DNA of 49,573 nucleotides. Source: an uncultured Clostridia bacterium. GTDB taxonomy: Bacteria > Bacillota > Clostridia > TANB77 > CAG-508. The stretch is taken from contig CANQTQ010000009.1 of NCBI GenBank assembly GCA_947626765.1, forward strand, positions 1-49,573, in the 5' to 3' direction. The notes below the pieces were generated by a model. That model was not told the DNA's origin and made no database searches. It was given only the letters and a program-made list of their open reading frames with translations. A program made the translations under genes and the position numbers. This document shows positions 17,472-25,187 of this stretch, piece by piece (position 1 is the stretch's first letter; each line of letters starts with the position of its first letter).

Positions 17472-18702
17472 TCATGAATAAAAAAATTCTTTAATTCTTT
17501 CAAAAATTGTTTGAAAGAAATTTTCTTGTGAGCTTGAATCAATATTGCTTGATACTGTTTTTACAAATTGCCTTGATGCAATATATCTTACCAAGCTATA
17601 TGCTGTTCTATATTCTGGTCTTACTACACTTATTAATCTTCCTGTTGCTATTTTTACTGGAATATTTAGAATAATCTTTCCTGCTACATCGCTTTTATTT
17701 ATATTAGTAATTCCTTGTCCTGTTATAATAACATTATTAATTCTTGACTTGATGCCCTGCATTGTAATGTCTTTATTAATAAGAGAAAATATTTCTTCTA
17801 TTCTAGCTTCAATTATTTCAATTAATTCTGAACTACGAATTACTCTTTTTCCATTTTCGTCTTTACAAGTAGTAAGTAATATTTCATTGTCATTATCTAT
17901 AAATGACTTTAGAGCTAGTCCATATTGTCTTTTTAATCTTTCCGCTTCTTCTTCAGAAATATTTAATACCAATGCAATGTCGTTTGTTATTGTATCTCCA
18001 CCTAGTGGAATAGTATTTGTATATACAAAATTAGAACCTTCAAAAACTCCAATATCTGTATTACCTGCACCAATATCTAATAACATTACATTATCGTTTA
18101 ATTCATTATTATCTAATGTTATACTTCTTTGTGCTAATGTTAATGGCACTAAGCCATCTATATCTAAATTTGCTTTTCTAAAAACAGAAGCAATTTGTCT
18201 CATATAGTCTTTATCTGCTAAAATAACTTGTGCTTTTAAAGTAAAGCTTCCGCTTAAACTTCCAATTGGATCAGATACCATCTTACCATTGTCTAGGATA
18301 AATTGGTCTTCTACAACATCGATGATTTGTTTATCTTCTGGTATATCAATATCTTTTGCTTGCATAATACTAGAAGTAACATCTTTTGCTGAAATACCTG
18401 CATATTTATCCTTTGCTTCTTTTGTAATACTATTTTGTACTATTGTAACATATTTTCCTGGAATAGTTAGATATGCAGAATTAATCTTCAAACCAGATTC
18501 TGATTCTGCCTCTTTTATAGAGTGATGAATTACTCTGGCAATTTCATTTTCGTCTATAATTTTACCTTTTTGAATTCCGGTTGCATTTATGGCTAGTAGT
18601 ACAAATTACTTCAATTTGGTTAAAATTATTAACTTCTCCAATTACTAAACTAACCTTTGAAGTTCCTATATCTATTCCTACAATTACATCTCCAATCGCC
18701 AA
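17472..18702 (-). CDS. ftsA: Cell division protein FtsA, read through one CGG frameshift
   Basis: FtsA is the actin-like membrane anchor of FtsZ. The N-terminal frame starts at TTG 18702 (GGGGGA 8 bases upstream) and encodes VGIDIGTSKVSLVIGEV..., the phosphate-1 motif, up to KCN. The rest, from GIQKGKIID to an amphipathic C-terminus (FERIKEFFYS), lies in the +1 frame from 18578. The SHS2 domain, LLDIGAGNTDIGV phosphate-2 and ITGQGI adenosine motifs are intact. Joined by skipping C 18579 the protein has 409 residues, a normal length. Without the shift, translation stops four codons after the CGG, so only 46 residues would be made. As ftsA is normally essential, decay is not a likely explanation. 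Confidence 0.88.
18577..18579 (-). other. +1 frameshift site at CGG in ftsA
   Basis: The coding strand reads TGC AAC CGG AAT TCA AAA AGG TAA. Skipping one C gives TGC AAC GGA ATT CAA AAA GGT, C-N-G-I-Q-K-G, matching the CNG(L/I).KG motif of clostridial FtsA. Residues before and after are thus conserved in two different frames, which pins the shift to this codon. Confidence 0.82.
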
Positions 18703-18825
18703 GGCTCATTCCCCCAATTTTGCTTGCCTATAATATTGTTTGTCATATGTAAATATATTTTGTAAAAAATTGCTAACTAACACTGGCTTAAGAATATTAC
18801 ATTTTGAAAAAAAAGTCAATAGATT

Positions 18826-18853
18826 TGTAATAATTTTGTAATATTTTTGTAAC
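18826..18853 (+). promoter_or_regulatory. Triple WalR-like box upstream of ftsA
   Basis: TGTAAT, TGTAAT and TGTAAC occur in direct repeat with exactly five bases between each. This fits the WalR (YycF) consensus TGTWAH-N5-TGTWAH with one extra unit. It lies about 125 bases before the ftsA start. In B. subtilis WalR activates ftsAZ. Confidence 0.6.
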
Positions 18854-18915
18854 GTTTCTGAAATATTACCATTTTTATAAGATTTTTGACTTTTTTATAC
18901 ATAAAAGTTTATAAA

Positions 18916-19299
18916 TTATTGTACTTTTTCATTAGTTTCTTCTACTTTTTTTGCTCTTCTTTTTTCCCATACATTTAAATAATAACGTCTAATAATTGCT
19001 AAGTTATTAAACATTCTTCCTACAAATACAACTATTGCTGCTAAGTAAATATCTACATCTAATTTTTGTCCTAAGTATGTAAGTAAAATAGATAAAATTG
19101 CATTTCCAAAAAATCCTGTTACAAATATTTTTAAGTCAAAATTTTTATTTAGAGTTGCTGCAATTCCTCCAAATACAGAATCTAAAGCTGCAATAATAGC
19201 TATTGCTAGGTATCCTGAATATGTGTATGGAACCATTGGCGCATAAATTCCTATTACTGCTCCTAAAATACATCCTATTACTATTGCAATTAGTATCAT
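18916..19299 (-). CDS. sbp: Small basic membrane protein Sbp (DUF1290)
   Basis: The 127-residue protein is almost wholly hydrophobic, with about four membrane segments (MILIAIVIGCILGAVIGIYAP, YLAIAIIAALDSVFGGI, FFGNAILSILLTYLG, YLAAIVVFVGRMFNN). It ends in a basic tail (RRYYLNVWEKRRAKK). Sequence and position between the DUF881 genes and ftsA match Sbp of the B. subtilis divIB-ylxWX-sbp-ftsAZ order. Its function is not settled. The stop and the next start are one base apart. Confidence 0.9.
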   Translation of the reverse strand: MILIAIVIGCILGAVIGIYAPMVPYTYSGYLAIAIIAALDSVFGGIAATLNKNFDLKIFVTGFFGNAILSILLTYLGQKLDVDIYLAAIVVFVGRMFNNLAIIRRYYLNVWEKRRAKKVEETNEKVQ

Positions 19300-19300
19300 A

Positions 19301-20011
19301 TTATTTTTCCTCCATTTTCATATATTTTGTTTCTCTGTCATTAGTACTTTTTACTATTTGGACATTATTTTTTGTTTGTAATTCTATTTTCATACCACGT
19401 GCCCTATTTCTATCTATATAACCACTATCTTTTAAGCTTAAGCTACTTGATAAATATGTTTGGTTTCCAATAACTTTTATTACAAAAGGTGATGTTACTC
19501 TTTGTCCTGAAATCATAGTTAAACCATCTTTTGGCTGTGAAATATAGCTAGAGCTAAGTATTCGAACATCATTTATAGAAATAGCTTCTGCACCTGCATA
19601 TCTTAATTCATTTATTAAATCTATTAAATCAGATGTATCAATTATGTATTCTTCTGTATTAGATAATGTAAGTACTATTCCTTCTCCATAAATATCTGTT
19701 TTTCCAAGTTTCATGTTTGATTCTTCTAAGTCCTTATCTACTAATTCTGAAGCTTCTCCATTATCGTTAATAATTTGTATATATTCATTTATGCTTTTTT
19801 TGTTTGCTTCTAATTGTTTTTGTGCTTCTTCATATTTGCCTTTCCATTCTGCAATAGCTGTTCTTAATTCAGTTTCTCTCATATTTTCAATTGCAGTTAT
19901 ATCAGTTTCTTCTATTGTTTTAAATTGCATAAACATAACAGCAAAAAATATAATACACATTCCAGATATAATAACATTTATTATTATTTGATTTTTAGTT
20001 TCTTGTTTCAA
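19301..20011 (-). CDS. DUF881 family protein (YlxX-like)
   Basis: A single N-terminal membrane anchor (IIINVIISGMCIIFFAVMFMQF) is followed by a coiled coil (about 45-80) and the DUF881 domain: DIYGEGIVLTLSN, LIDLINELRYAGAEAISINDVRI, ISGQRVTSPFVIKVIG. The start is TTG with GAGGTG 8 bases upstream. It is one of two tandem DUF881 genes, matching ylxW/ylxX of B. subtilis; their role near the division cluster is unknown. Confidence 0.85.
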   Translation of the reverse strand: MKQETKNQIIINVIISGMCIIFFAVMFMQFKTIEETDITAIENMRETELRTAIAEWKGKYEEAQKQLEANKKSINEYIQIINDNGEASELVDKDLEESNMKLGKTDIYGEGIVLTLSNTEEYIIDTSDLIDLINELRYAGAEAISINDVRILSSSYISQPKDGLTMISGQRVTSPFVIKVIGNQTYLSSSLSLKDSGYIDRNRARGMKIELQTKNNVQIVKSTNDRETKYMKMEEK

Positions 20012-20026
20012 GAGTTTTTCACCTCA

Positions 20027-20755
20027 CTATTTTTTAAGTTTAATATATTTATAACTAATAACTCCATTATATGCTTCTACAATTATACTTTCAGATTGCT
20101 TTGTTTCTACATTTACTCCATCTTCCTTCATATAGTAAAGGTATCCACCTATCATATTTAAGGAACCTGAAAGTAATCCTGGAGAACCAATTGCCTTAAT
20201 TTTAAACGGAGAACTTATTCTTTGTCCGTTAATTTTAATAATATTTCCTTCACAGGTAATACTACTTGTTTGTATTACTCTTTGTCCATTAATAGAAATA
20301 GCTTCTGCTCCTGCATTATTTAGTGCATTTATTACTTGTAACAAATCATCATTATGAACAATTTGAGAACTTATATCTAATACTTCGCTTCCGTCTTTAT
20401 TAAGTCCTGTATTATTATCTGCTAATGTAATTTCAAGTCCAGGTCCTGTTACTTCTGTTAAACCAAGTAACATATTGTTTAATGTAATTTCTTGTTGTTT
20501 TGCCATAGAGGTTGTATCATTTTGTGTTGCTTGCTTTCTTACTTTTTCTAAGTTTGCAGTAGAATTTGTTAGTTCTTCATATACGCTATCATATTTTTCC
20601 TTCCATTTTAATACTTCATCTCTTAAGCTATTTTCTTTTAGAGATTGAGAAATAGTAGTATTGCTATTTGATACTGTTTTTAGTTGAATAATAATACAAG
20701 CCGTTAAGGCTAAACACATTACTCCTAGCGTAATTGCTATTTGTTTTTTATACAT
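20027..20755 (-). CDS. DUF881 family protein (YlxW-like)
   Basis: The architecture is the same as in the following gene: a membrane anchor (IAITLGVMCLALTACIIIQL), a coiled coil (about 40-85), then DUF881 with TGPGLEITLAD, LLQVINALNNAGAEAISINGQRV and INGQRISSPFKIKAIG. The two proteins are clear paralogues. The gene is 23 bases from ftsQ and 15 from the next DUF881 gene, so all belong to one operon. Confidence 0.85.
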   Translation of the reverse strand: MYKKQIAITLGVMCLALTACIIIQLKTVSNSNTTISQSLKENSLRDEVLKWKEKYDSVYEELTNSTANLEKVRKQATQNDTTSMAKQQEITLNNMLLGLTEVTGPGLEITLADNNTGLNKDGSEVLDISSQIVHNDDLLQVINALNNAGAEAISINGQRVIQTSSITCEGNIIKINGQRISSPFKIKAIGSPGLLSGSLNMIGGYLYYMKEDGVNVETKQSESIIVEAYNGVISYKYIKLKK

Positions 20756-20778
20756 TTACTAGTTCTCCTTTCTTATAG

Positions 20779-21885
20779 TTATATTTTCTTTCTAAATATA
20801 GCACCTTTGTTGTTTAAATCTGTATTTACAAAAATTTCACCTTCTACATTTTTGTTTTCATTTAAGATACTAATAATATATAGCATTTTTGTGCTTAAAT
20901 TAGAGGTATCTCCTATATATACAGTTTTCTTTTCTGATTTTAATTCTAATATATAGTTTTGTTTATTTTCTATATTTATTTTTGTTATTAAATTTTCTAT
21001 TCCATTACTTTCTGCAGATTTCATAATTTGTAAAGCTTGTCCTAGTCTTTGAAGATCTTCGCTACATAGTCTATTTCCTGCATGAAGTTCTTCTTCTTTT
21101 GTTAGAAATCCCGTAATAATTGGAACATTAAGGGCTTTTTTTGAAACTTCTAGCATATAGCCTTGATTATTTAAATAAACATAAGCATTTGCAAAAGAAA
21201 GCATAAAAGTTGGTTTTCTTTCTTCAACAGTTATTTCTATTTTGTTAGGTAATTTTCTTCTTACAATTACATTTTCTATGTAAGCATTTTGTTTTATGTT
21301 TTGCTGTACTTTATTTCCTTGGATTTTAAAAGTATTTTCATTTAATTTTATACTAGAAAGACTAATTATTTCTTCTTTTGTAATTCTTTCATTTCCTTTT
21401 ACATTTATTTCAGTAACATTAAAAAATGGTGATAGTAAGAAATAAATTCCTCCTCCAATTAAAATTGTTACTAAAGTAGTATATTTAATAATTCTAAAAG
21501 CCATTTTTCTTTTCTTACTAGCTAATTCTTGTTTTTTCAGATTTTTCTTTTTATTTTTTGTATTTTTATTTTTTATTTCTTCATCTTCAATTCCTAATTT
21601 TAATTCAAATTCTATTTCTTCTTCATTAGATTTGTTTTTCTTAGTTTTATTAATATTTTTTGTGCTTTTATTTTTTTTGTTAGTTTTAGTTTTTTTTGTG
21701 CTTTTTGTATTCTTTGTACTATAATCTATTTTTCCTTTTTTCTTACTAATTTGCTTCTTTTTATTTTTTTTAGGAGCTTCTTTTGGCAAAGTTTTAATAC
21801 CAATGATAATTTCTTTATCTAAATCTAAAGTCATTTCATCTTTTGTGTTTTTATTTTTATTTTTTTCTTTAGCTTTTTTAGGCAT
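20779..21885 (-). CDS. ftsQ: Cell division protein FtsQ/DivIB with long basic N-terminal extension
   Basis: The single membrane segment (YTTLVTILIGGGIYFLL, about 135-151) is followed by a POTRA domain (NVTEINVKGNERITKEEIISLSSI) and the FtsQ beta domain (KLPNKIEITVEERKPTFML; GYMLEVSKK). It belongs to the FtsQ-FtsL-FtsB division complex. The first 130 residues are a Lys/Asn/Thr-rich low-complexity cytosolic arm (KKTKTNKKNKSTKN), longer than in B. subtilis. The gene follows murA after two bases. Confidence 0.9.
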   Translation of the reverse strand: MPKKAKEKNKNKNTKDEMTLDLDKEIIIGIKTLPKEAPKKNKKKQISKKKGKIDYSTKNTKSTKKTKTNKKNKSTKNINKTKKNKSNEEEIEFELKLGIEDEEIKNKNTKNKKKNLKKQELASKKRKMAFRIIKYTTLVTILIGGGIYFLLSPFFNVTEINVKGNERITKEEIISLSSIKLNENTFKIQGNKVQQNIKQNAYIENVIVRRKLPNKIEITVEERKPTFMLSFANAYVYLNNQGYMLEVSKKALNVPIITGFLTKEEELHAGNRLCSEDLQRLGQALQIMKSAESNGIENLITKINIENKQNYILELKSEKKTVYIGDTSNLSTKMLYIISILNENKNVEGEIFVNTDLNNKGAIFRKKI

Positions 21886-21887
21886 TT

Positions 21888-23147
21888 TTAGTCCTCACTT
21901 TCTTTTAAAATAATTTTTGCTCCTAATTTATTTAATTTTTTATCTATATTTTCATAGCCTCTTAAAATATACTCTATATTAGTTACTATTGTTGTACCTT
22001 TAGCTATAAGTCCTGCTAAAACTAAACAAGCTCCGCCTCTTAAGTCTGTGCTTTTTACTTTAGCACCAGATAATTTTCTAACACCTTTTATTATAGCAGT
22101 TTTTCCTTCAATAGTAATTTTAGCTCCCATCTTTTTTAGTTCTGGAACATAACGATATCTATTTTCAAATATATTTTCAACTATAACGGATGTTCCTTTA
22201 GCAGTACATAATGTACTTGCTAAAACAGATTGCAAATCTGTAGGAAATCCCGGATAAGGCATAGTTTTAATATCTACAGCTTTTAGTTTTTTTGGTGCTT
22301 GCATAAATATTTTTTTGTTTTCTATTCGTATTTTACATCCAGCTTCTTCGAGTTTATTTATTAATGGTGTAATATGCTCTGGTGTTTTATAATTTAAGCA
22401 AATATTTCCACCTGTAATAGCTCCTGCACAAAGTAGGGTTCCTGCTTCAATTCTATCTTCCATTACAGTATAGCTAACATCTTTTAACTTTTGTATTCCT
22501 GTAATTTTAACAATATTTGTTCCTGCTCCTTCTATTTTAGCTCCCATTTTATTTAAGCATTTAGCTAAATCTATAATTTCTGGTTCCATTGCAGCATTTG
22601 TAATTTGTGTTACTCCTTGTGCATAAATACTTGCTAAAATAATGTTTTCTGTTGCACCTACACTTGGAAAATCTAAATTAATATTTGCTCCTATTATTTT
22701 ATCACATTTGCATGTGATAAATCCAGAGTCTTCTATAATATTTATTCCTAATTTTTGAAATGCACTTAAATGTAAGTCTATTGGCCTAGAACCAATATCA
22801 CATCCCCCTGGATACGAAAATTTAGCTTCTCCAAATCTCCCTATAATTGCTCCTGCTAAAATTACAGTAGAGCGCATTTGATTCATTAAGTGTTCTGGTA
22901 TATCTTTTTTTACAATATTTTTACTATTTATTTCTATTTTACCATGATTCTTTTTTATCTTGCAACCTAAATATTTTAAAATTTCTAAAGTTATTTGGGT
23001 ATCATGAATATTTGGAATATTATATAATTTAGTAATGCCTTTATTTAGTATGGCTGCTGCAATTATTGGTAAAGAAGCATTTTTAGAGCCAGATACTACT
23101 ATTTCTCCTTCCAATCTTTTGCCTCCTTCAATTATGTAACTAGACAT
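21888..23147 (-). CDS. murA: UDP-N-acetylglucosamine 1-carboxyvinyltransferase MurA
   Basis: MurA transfers enolpyruvate from PEP to UDP-GlcNAc, the first committed step of peptidoglycan synthesis. The active-site Cys lies in PGGCDIGSRPIDLHL (about 115-129). The N-terminus IEGGKRLEGEIVVSGSKNASLPIIAAAIL holds the conserved Lys-Asn pair, and DLRGGACLVLAGL is near the end. Length 419 is typical. It is the first gene of the murA-ftsQ-DUF881-sbp run. Confidence 0.97.
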   Translation of the reverse strand: MSSYIIEGGKRLEGEIVVSGSKNASLPIIAAAILNKGITKLYNIPNIHDTQITLEILKYLGCKIKKNHGKIEINSKNIVKKDIPEHLMNQMRSTVILAGAIIGRFGEAKFSYPGGCDIGSRPIDLHLSAFQKLGINIIEDSGFITCKCDKIIGANINLDFPSVGATENIILASIYAQGVTQITNAAMEPEIIDLAKCLNKMGAKIEGAGTNIVKITGIQKLKDVSYTVMEDRIEAGTLLCAGAITGGNICLNYKTPEHITPLINKLEEAGCKIRIENKKIFMQAPKKLKAVDIKTMPYPGFPTDLQSVLASTLCTAKGTSVIVENIFENRYRYVPELKKMGAKITIEGKTAIIKGVRKLSGAKVKSTDLRGGACLVLAGLIAKGTTIVTNIEYILRGYENIDKKLNKLGAKIILKESED

Positions 23148-23217
23148 TTTTGTTTCACCCTTTCAGTTTTTTATTTTTGCTATATATTATGTTTTCTTTC
23201 CATAAAAGGTGAATACA

Positions 23218-23252
23218 TAAAAAGAGGACATCCATATAATAGGACATCCTCT
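23218..23252 (-). terminator. Terminator after the 262-aa membrane protein gene
   Basis: On the minus strand AGAGGATGTCC pairs with GGATGTCCTCT (11 bp including two G-T pairs) around an 8-base loop, followed by five Ts. It isolates the upstream gene from murA. Confidence 0.85.
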
Positions 23253-23263
23253 AACTTTGAAAT

Positions 23264-24052
23264 TTAATTTTGGCTAAATGCGTATTGAATTATTGATGCT
23301 GGTAAGTAAAAAGTATATTCATTCCACCTTTTTTCTGTATTTTTCTTAATGGTTTCTGTGTTGTTTCTATGGTCTATTAATTTTGTGTACTCATAATAAC
23401 TATAAATTTCAACATATGGAGTCTGATTACTTTTTATATATGTTACTCTACAACACTGTTTTGGTGCAACATCACATAATAGTGTATCTTTTTGATCTGT
23501 ATAGCAATATGTAACCATATTAGATTTGCAGATATTATCTAACACACTTTTTACATTTTCCAAACTGAAATGTTCTGGTTCTTCAGTTGGAAGAGTTTGT
23601 AGTGATATGTTGCAAAAGTACAATAAGTTTTCTGTTTTAGTTTCTTCTAAAACTTTTTGAGGAATTTCTTCTACATTCCGTTGATAGTCTACAGTTTGCC
23701 CAGTATAAGCGACTACTGAAAGTGCAAAAGCAAATAAATAAAGAATTTGCATTAATTTGTATTTAATATTGTATAATCCTAATACAAGGAATGCAATAAA
23801 ATATGTAGCGATGGCAAATACAAATGCAAAAAGTAGATCTATACTAAATGTAAAATCCAAAAGCCTACCTAAAAGTTCTCCAATTGGCATACCAAATTCA
23901 ATTACAATGCATATTATTATAAGTAATTGCACTATAACTTCTTTGAATTCACCCACATAAGCCTGTTTGTTCTTACCATATATTAGCGTAACAGCTATTC
24001 TAGTTATTATAGCTATTACAATGCCTATGAGCCAGATTTTCCAAAGTTCCAT
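23264..24052 (-). CDS. Unknown membrane protein (262 aa) with the only unshifted in-frame CGG
   Basis: Four hydrophobic segments occupy residues 1-120, followed by a soluble half with many Cys (FCNIS, NICKS, TYCYTD, LLCDV, QCCRV) and YIKSNQTPYVEIYSYYEYTKL. I do not recognise the family. The ribosome binding site is good (AAGGAG, 7 bases). At 23680-23678 it has CGG in frame (Q-R-N-V), and reading continues sensibly in the same frame; a +1 shift there would stop two codons later, just after the membrane part. The gene has its own terminator and is not part of the conserved cluster, so it may be a recent arrival. Confidence 0.7.
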   Translation of the reverse strand: MELWKIWLIGIVIAIITRIAVTLIYGKNKQAYVGEFKEVIVQLLIIICIVIEFGMPIGELLGRLLDFTFSIDLLFAFVFAIATYFIAFLVLGLYNIKYKLMQILYLFAFALSVVAYTGQTVDYQRNVEEIPQKVLEETKTENLLYFCNISLQTLPTEEPEHFSLENVKSVLDNICKSNMVTYCYTDQKDTLLCDVAPKQCCRVTYIKSNQTPYVEIYSYYEYTKLIDHRNNTETIKKNTEKRWNEYTFYLPASIIQYAFSQN

Positions 24053-24187
24053 TTTTATTCTCCTTCAAAAATTATTTTTACTATAGTTGTATACATATTA
24101 ACCTGCAAAACAGGATTTTAAAAATTTATATATTTATTTTACCATATTTTTCTAGGCTTTTCAAGATTTTATTAAATTTATGTAAAT

Positions 24188-25090
24188 TCAATTTATTAAT
24201 AGACTTTTTTTTATTTCTTCTATTTGCTGCATTGCAGTTTTATAACCTTCTTCGTAACAAAAATTAATTTTCTTTATATCAAATACAGCAGATGCTGGAA
24301 GAATTATATCAAGAATGTAGTTGCTATTTTGTATTTTTTCTTCATCTCTATCGTCAAAAGCAATGTCTATACACCTAAATAGTAGGTCTAACGCATGCTC
24401 TGGATTTTCTTTTTCTCTTGCTGGAAATCTTATTGTTAAAATTTTGTCTGCGCCAAGAAGTGGCAGTTCATCTGCTGGAACATTATTAAGTATGCCACCA
24501 TCTACGAATTTATAATTTTCATACTCTAATGGTGCAAAAATTCCAGGGTAGCTGCAACTTGCTCTTACTGCTTTTCCTATTTCAATATTTGTAATATATT
24601 CTGTTTGTTTAGATGAATTTCTATTATTTTTGGATGGCATTTTTAAAGTGTCTGTATTATTTTCGGTTTCATCTAATTTTATATTAGTAAATATACATTT
24701 TTTCTTAGTTATTACATCTACTGAAACAATTGAAATTGGCATTTTAATATCTTTTATATATTTATATCCTTTTAATTTTGCACATTCGTTAATAATTTCT
24801 TCTATTTCTTCTCCTGAAATAATACCTTGTCCTAAAATACTTTTGGTAGTTTTTAAATTAGAAAATAAGTATTTAACATCTGCTTTTAAAATACTTTTTG
24901 AAAAATACTGAAATAGTTTTAGCATTTCATCTGGTGTATATCCCATTGCATAAAGAATAGCTACTATACTTCCAATACTAGTACCAGCTAAAGCAGATAT
25001 TTTAATATTATTCTTTTCTAATACTTTTAAGGCTCCTATATGTGCTGCACCCTTTCCTCCTCCACCTGATAAAGCAATACCAATATTCAT
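24188..25090 (-). CDS. Patatin-like phospholipase
   Basis: The family hydrolyses acyl lipids with a Ser-Asp dyad. ALSGGGGKGAAHIGALKVLE is the oxyanion glycine loop, GTSIG (about 37-41) holds the nucleophile Ser, and DGGILNNVP (about 193-201) holds the catalytic Asp. There is no signal peptide. Length 300 is typical for RssA/YchK-type proteins. There is no strong ribosome binding site just before the ATG. Confidence 0.92.
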   Translation of the reverse strand: MNIGIALSGGGGKGAAHIGALKVLEKNNIKISALAGTSIGSIVAILYAMGYTPDEMLKLFQYFSKSILKADVKYLFSNLKTTKSILGQGIISGEEIEEIINECAKLKGYKYIKDIKMPISIVSVDVITKKKCIFTNIKLDETENNTDTLKMPSKNNRNSSKQTEYITNIEIGKAVRASCSYPGIFAPLEYENYKFVDGGILNNVPADELPLLGADKILTIRFPAREKENPEHALDLLFRCIDIAFDDRDEEKIQNSNYILDIILPASAVFDIKKINFCYEEGYKTAMQQIEEIKKSLLIN

Positions 25091-25187
25091 AATTTTTATA
25101 TTTATATTATATATTTTTTAGAAATATATAATATTCTCCTTTCTTTTGTTATTATAAAAAACCATATCATTTTAGTATAGTAAAATT

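Noticed and set aside
645..18579. Simple gene decay as the cause of the frame breaks
   Set aside because: Each gene has a single break, no stops beyond it and intact motifs on both sides. One gene is normally essential, and all breaks have the same form.
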